From Phallusia mammillata (lineage: Eukaryota; Chordata; Ascidiacea; Phlebobranchia; Ascidiidae), in the NCBI GenBank assembly GCA_003260075.1, contig QLIY01000017.1, positions 335,708 through 399,707 on the forward strand: 64,000 nucleotides of DNA. Direction: 5' to 3'. The notes under the pieces were generated by a model, which was not told where the DNA came from, made no database searches, and saw only the letters and a program-made list of their open reading frames with translations. Each line of letters begins with the position of its first letter. The stretch's first letter is position 1. Position numbers and translations under genes: made by a program. Positions 61,266 through 64,000 of this stretch are shown here, one piece after another.

Positions 61266-61572
61266 ATCCGCTCTCAAAACGTACTGGATTCGTTTTTCAT
61301 TTCCCGGTCAGTTTTCTCGGTTGACTTTCCAAGTTTGTACGTGTTGGACTTTTGGTTGTTGGTGTTGCTGTGTTGAAATTTGGACGACTTTTCTACAAAC
61401 TGGTGGGTTTTTTAAACATTTATATTTGTGTACGGCTTACTGTAATATTAATTGACATTAATCAAGCAGCCAATCAACAAAACACTATTACTGTATAGGC
61501 GTTTTTGGTGCTGGTAACTCTCTCGTATTTGCTTTATTGCATTTTTTTTGTGTATGTGATAAAAAACCTACA

Positions 61573-62529
61573 ATGAGCAGTGCAGAAAATTTTAAACTTT
61601 TGGATGAATTCAATCAATTTGAGCACACATGTTTTCGCAGCGATCCCATTATGAATGGTGTATTGGAACAACCAGTTAGCTTCCAAAGATTTTCAAGTGT
61701 AACTCCACCTTATGACGGTAGTGAAATGTCATCTTGCAACATGGACAATGACTTTGGTGACATTGATGGTTTATTTACTGAATTAAAAGATGTCAAACCA
61801 ACATATGCTTCTGATGAGGGTGAAGAAGAAGAAGAAGATGATGATTTACTTTCAGTCCATGACACTCACAGCCATTCAAGTACAGAAAGTGTACAACCTT
61901 CGAAAAAGCGAAAAATTCAAGACAATTTAACAAATGATTTTCTTTCAGTTCATGACACTCATAGCCATTCAAGTACAGAAAGTGTACAGCCACCGAAAAA
62001 GCGAAAAATCCAAGACAACTCTACAAACTTGGTTCAAAAAAAGCCCAAAACAACAAAATCTAAGGAAAAGGAACTTTCTCCAAATCATAATGCTTTGGTG
62101 GCTCGTAAAAATAGAGAAAAGAAAAAAATGTACATTCAGACCCTGGAGACAAAAGTACAGACCCAAAACATTGAAAATGAAGTACTTCAGTCACAAGTCC
62201 AAACACTGCAAAAGACTATAACTGAGCTTTCCAAGGAAGTTGAATATCTTAGAAGTGTGCTTTTAAACCAAAGTGATTTGGCAAATGTCTTGGAAGCAGT
62301 TGCATCTTCATCACATATTAAACTGAACCACAACATTTCTGGAACCCGGAAATCTATTGACCACAATTACTCAAAGTCCAATGATTGCATGTCCCACAAT
62401 TCTACATCACCCTCCACTGCACAGAAACCAGAAAGTGGTGGGATTTGCCTACACGTTTCAAATGGCAGTGTGTCATTTGAAATGTGCTACAAATGCAACG
62501 AAAACCACAAGAGATCTGATGAGCCATAG
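61573..62529 (+). CDS. CREBZF: CREBZF-like bZIP transcription factor (318 aa, single coding exon)
   Basis: Basic leucine zipper protein of the CREB/ATF bZIP factor (Zhangfei) type, a nuclear cofactor or repressor. The start chosen is ATG at 61573 (MSSAENF); an in-frame upstream ATG at 61537 is less likely. Order of features: an acidic N-terminal half with an EEEEEDDD run (residues about 87-94), two 31-residue repeats each containing a KKRK nuclear-signal-like motif, a basic region (NHNALVARKNREKKKMYIQT), a zipper (about residues 195-240) with repeated Leu/Val heptads, and a C-terminal block SGGICLHVSNGSVSFEMCYK. That last block matches the family-specific C-terminus of vertebrate CREBZF, which supports the subfamily call. 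An ATTAAA at 62793-62798 could serve as polyadenylation signal. Confidence 0.85.
   Translation: MSSAENFKLLDEFNQFEHTCFRSDPIMNGVLEQPVSFQRFSSVTPPYDGSEMSSCNMDNDFGDIDGLFTELKDVKPTYASDEGEEEEEDDDLLSVHDTHSHSSTESVQPSKKRKIQDNLTNDFLSVHDTHSHSSTESVQPPKKRKIQDNSTNLVQKKPKTTKSKEKELSPNHNALVARKNREKKKMYIQTLETKVQTQNIENEVLQSQVQTLQKTITELSKEVEYLRSVLLNQSDLANVLEAVASSSHIKLNHNISGTRKSIDHNYSKSNDCMSHNSTSPSTAQKPESGGICLHVSNGSVSFEMCYKCNENHKRSDEP
61843..62028 (+). repeat. 93-bp in-frame tandem duplication inside CREBZF
   Basis: Two direct copies (61843-61935, 61936-62028), each encoding LSVHDTHSHSSTESVQP, KKRKIQDN. They differ at about a dozen of 93 bases, several silent. Both begin with a TTTCAG resembling a 3' splice site, but the frame is open throughout. 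Confidence 0.92.
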
Positions 62530-62840
62530 AATATCTACAAGGAGATTTTTTGAGGAACTTCACTAAAGGACAGATGGTCGGTCTTGCTACCAATGCTACT
62601 GTATAGTAAACTAACACCAAACTCTTTCGTTATAAGTTTATATTTCATTATTATTATTGTGGCAAACATGTGGCAAGCATTGCATTTGTAGGCTTTTGGG
62701 TAGGGTTTCCTGTATTATGCTATATTTTATTTTGTTAGGTTCAAATCTTCTTCCGCCCATGGATGAGTCATCAGGCGAAATCTAATTTCTTCATTAAAAT
62801 GTCGGTTTAAGTTGTACTTTATTGTGGTTACATTTAAATC

Positions 62841-62969
62841 TTACACTGATAGCACTTTGTGAAAAATGTAAAGCAATGTTTTGTCATTCCTACTTCCTAA
62901 AAAGGGGTCAAATTTTACACAAATCTTTTTGCAACAGGTTTCTGGATCTTTTGGTTGTCCTGTCACCAT
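62841..62969 (-). CDS. Possible terminal exon of an unknown minus-strand gene
   Basis: After an acceptor ACATATTTTCAG, 42 codons run open (VTGQPKDPETCCKKICVKF, then FDPFLGSRNDK) to a TAA. AATAAA on the same strand at 62818-62823 lies 18 bases past the stop. I do not recognise the family, and no upstream exon was found to the right within the window. Confidence 0.3.
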   Translation of the reverse strand: MVTGQPKDPETCCKKICVKFDPFLGSRNDKTLLYIFHKVLSV

Positions 62970-63069
62970 CTGAAAATATGTAAACAGTGAAGTATAAAAC
63001 GTATCGACATGCAATAATTACTCATTAAAGAATTGAATTTTAATTGGTTGTGTAGTTGTATTTTCACAG

Positions 63070-63515
63070 GTGTTGCCGGACAGCATCAATTTGAAGAAAA
63101 AAAACAACATCCTAGGTACGGTATATGATAACTTAGTCATATGCCGCTTGTCTTAAAGATCATGGGTAAATAATCGCAAAATTTTCTTTTAGTCTTACCA
63201 ATGCTTGCCACCACTGCCTTGGCAATTTATGGGATCTTTGGATGCTTTGTAAGTTGTGTGTCAAACAGCTGTGGAATGAAACTGTTTTTAAGCACCAATG
63301 TATATAACATAATGAGACGAAACAGGTTCAGCACCACAGCTTGTGCTTTACAAGTTCATATGTTGTCGCCTTTCTTTGATTGCTGTTTTTTCTGATTGTG
63401 TTCTTTTATTTGTGTAAATTCTGCCTTATTTTATAAAAGTGTTGCAAAAACTGTGCTGGTTAATGCTTTACAGGAACACAAAGAATATGAAAGCAGATTT
63501 ATTCTGGCTGTTTAA
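63070..63515 (+). CDS. Possible exons of a small membrane protein (unknown)
   Basis: Three exon-like pieces (63070-63115, 63193-63248, 63474-63515) have good acceptors, GT donors and agreeing phase. Joined they end in a hydrophobic segment (ILVLPMLATTALAIYGIFG) followed by EHKEYESRFILAV and a stop. The 5' end is missing and the family is not recognised; this may be coincidence. Confidence 0.2.
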
Positions 63516-63675
63516 TGATGGTAAGGTCTCTCCATTCAAACAGAGTTTGTGTAAGAAACAGTTGGTCAAGTATTGTTGTTTGATAATGTTTTGTTCAGAC
63601 CAGATTTCTGTCCTATGGATAAGCAAGTTAAATCCTTATTCTTTTGAAAGTGAAACACTTCAAATGGGTTTTACT

Positions 63676-63750
63676 CAGTGATGGGATTCAGCTGGAAAAT
63701 ATGACTTTTGTGATAGGACCGGCTGACAAAAAATTTGAATCCCACCACTG
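63676..63750. mobile_element. Short hAT-type MITE derivative
   Basis: 75-bp element with ends CAGTGATGGGATTCAGC and TTTGAATCCCACCACTG, flanked by GTTTTACT and GTATTACT (7 of 8 equal). It is an internally deleted relative of 24108-24289. Confidence 0.8.
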
Positions 63751-64000
63751 GTATTACTTTTTTCAGTTGAGGTACATATACAGTGTAGAAACGCCTGCCT
63801 CGATGACGACTTGTGAATGGCGGCTACAATGTAAACTATGATGTTCATTGCAAATTGTTTGGTGAGTCTGATCTTTGCATCTCAATAACAGCTGACTGAT
63901 TAACAGCCACACATATGTCTCTTCTTTCTTTGTATTCTTGAATAACGTTAAAGGCGAACGTTCAAATCAGCTACACATCCACATGGGATAAAAATAGAAG
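63751..64000. other. Right window edge, nothing recognised
   Basis: AT-rich sequence without a recognisable gene or element. Confidence 0.4.

Overview
The window is eukaryotic nuclear DNA. Its genes are split by short spliceosomal introns, transposable elements are mostly hAT-type, and the assembly shows scars of an unresolved heterozygous genome. Family content (PCSK2, two ERG/FLI-type ETS genes, CREBZF), gene compactness and apparent haplotype duplications suggest a highly polymorphic marine invertebrate deuterostome, most likely a tunicate. The species call is inference; the gene calls rest on motifs and exon phases read directly.

Layout: (1) 1-13.3 kb, minus strand: prohormone convertase 2 (PCSK2), 11 coding exons, last exon(s) off the left edge. 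A tRNA-Lys(CUU) lies in its final visible intron. A two-exon gene of unknown function (408 aa) is nested on the opposite strand in a 3.9 kb intron. (2) 15.4-20.5 kb, minus strand: a complete 10-exon MetX-type homoserine/serine O-acyltransferase with a possible mitochondrial presequence, plus a degraded copy of one of its exons downstream. (3) 21.7-26.5 kb, minus strand: ERG/FLI paralogue A, 8 exons, 517 aa. (4) 26.5-50.6 kb: gene-poor DNA with a hAT transposon nested in another hAT, a broken HELGH metallopeptidase-like fragment, a hAT MITE with perfect 8-bp target-site duplications, and a 0.5 kb direct duplication joined by a single N. (5) 50.6-56.1 kb, plus strand: ERG/FLI paralogue B, 10 visible exons, first exon(s) not found. 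(6) 56.4-61 kb: repeats, including a MITE containing an exact copy of an ERG-B intron/exon boundary. (7) 61.25-62.8 kb, plus strand: CREBZF-like bZIP gene. (8) 62.8-64 kb: weak exon candidates and another MITE.

The two ERG/FLI genes are head to head and share exon sizes. Their first ETS exon is about 96% identical with only silent differences, while the rest has diverged, which suggests gene conversion or recent homogenisation. The most unusual gene for an animal is the MetX-type acyltransferase.

Assembly caution: four C runs of 76-86 bases, all on the same strand, look artificial. One replaces the conserved sequence just after the PCSK2 active-site serine. Two short C runs separate near-identical direct repeats, and both N positions sit at duplication joins.
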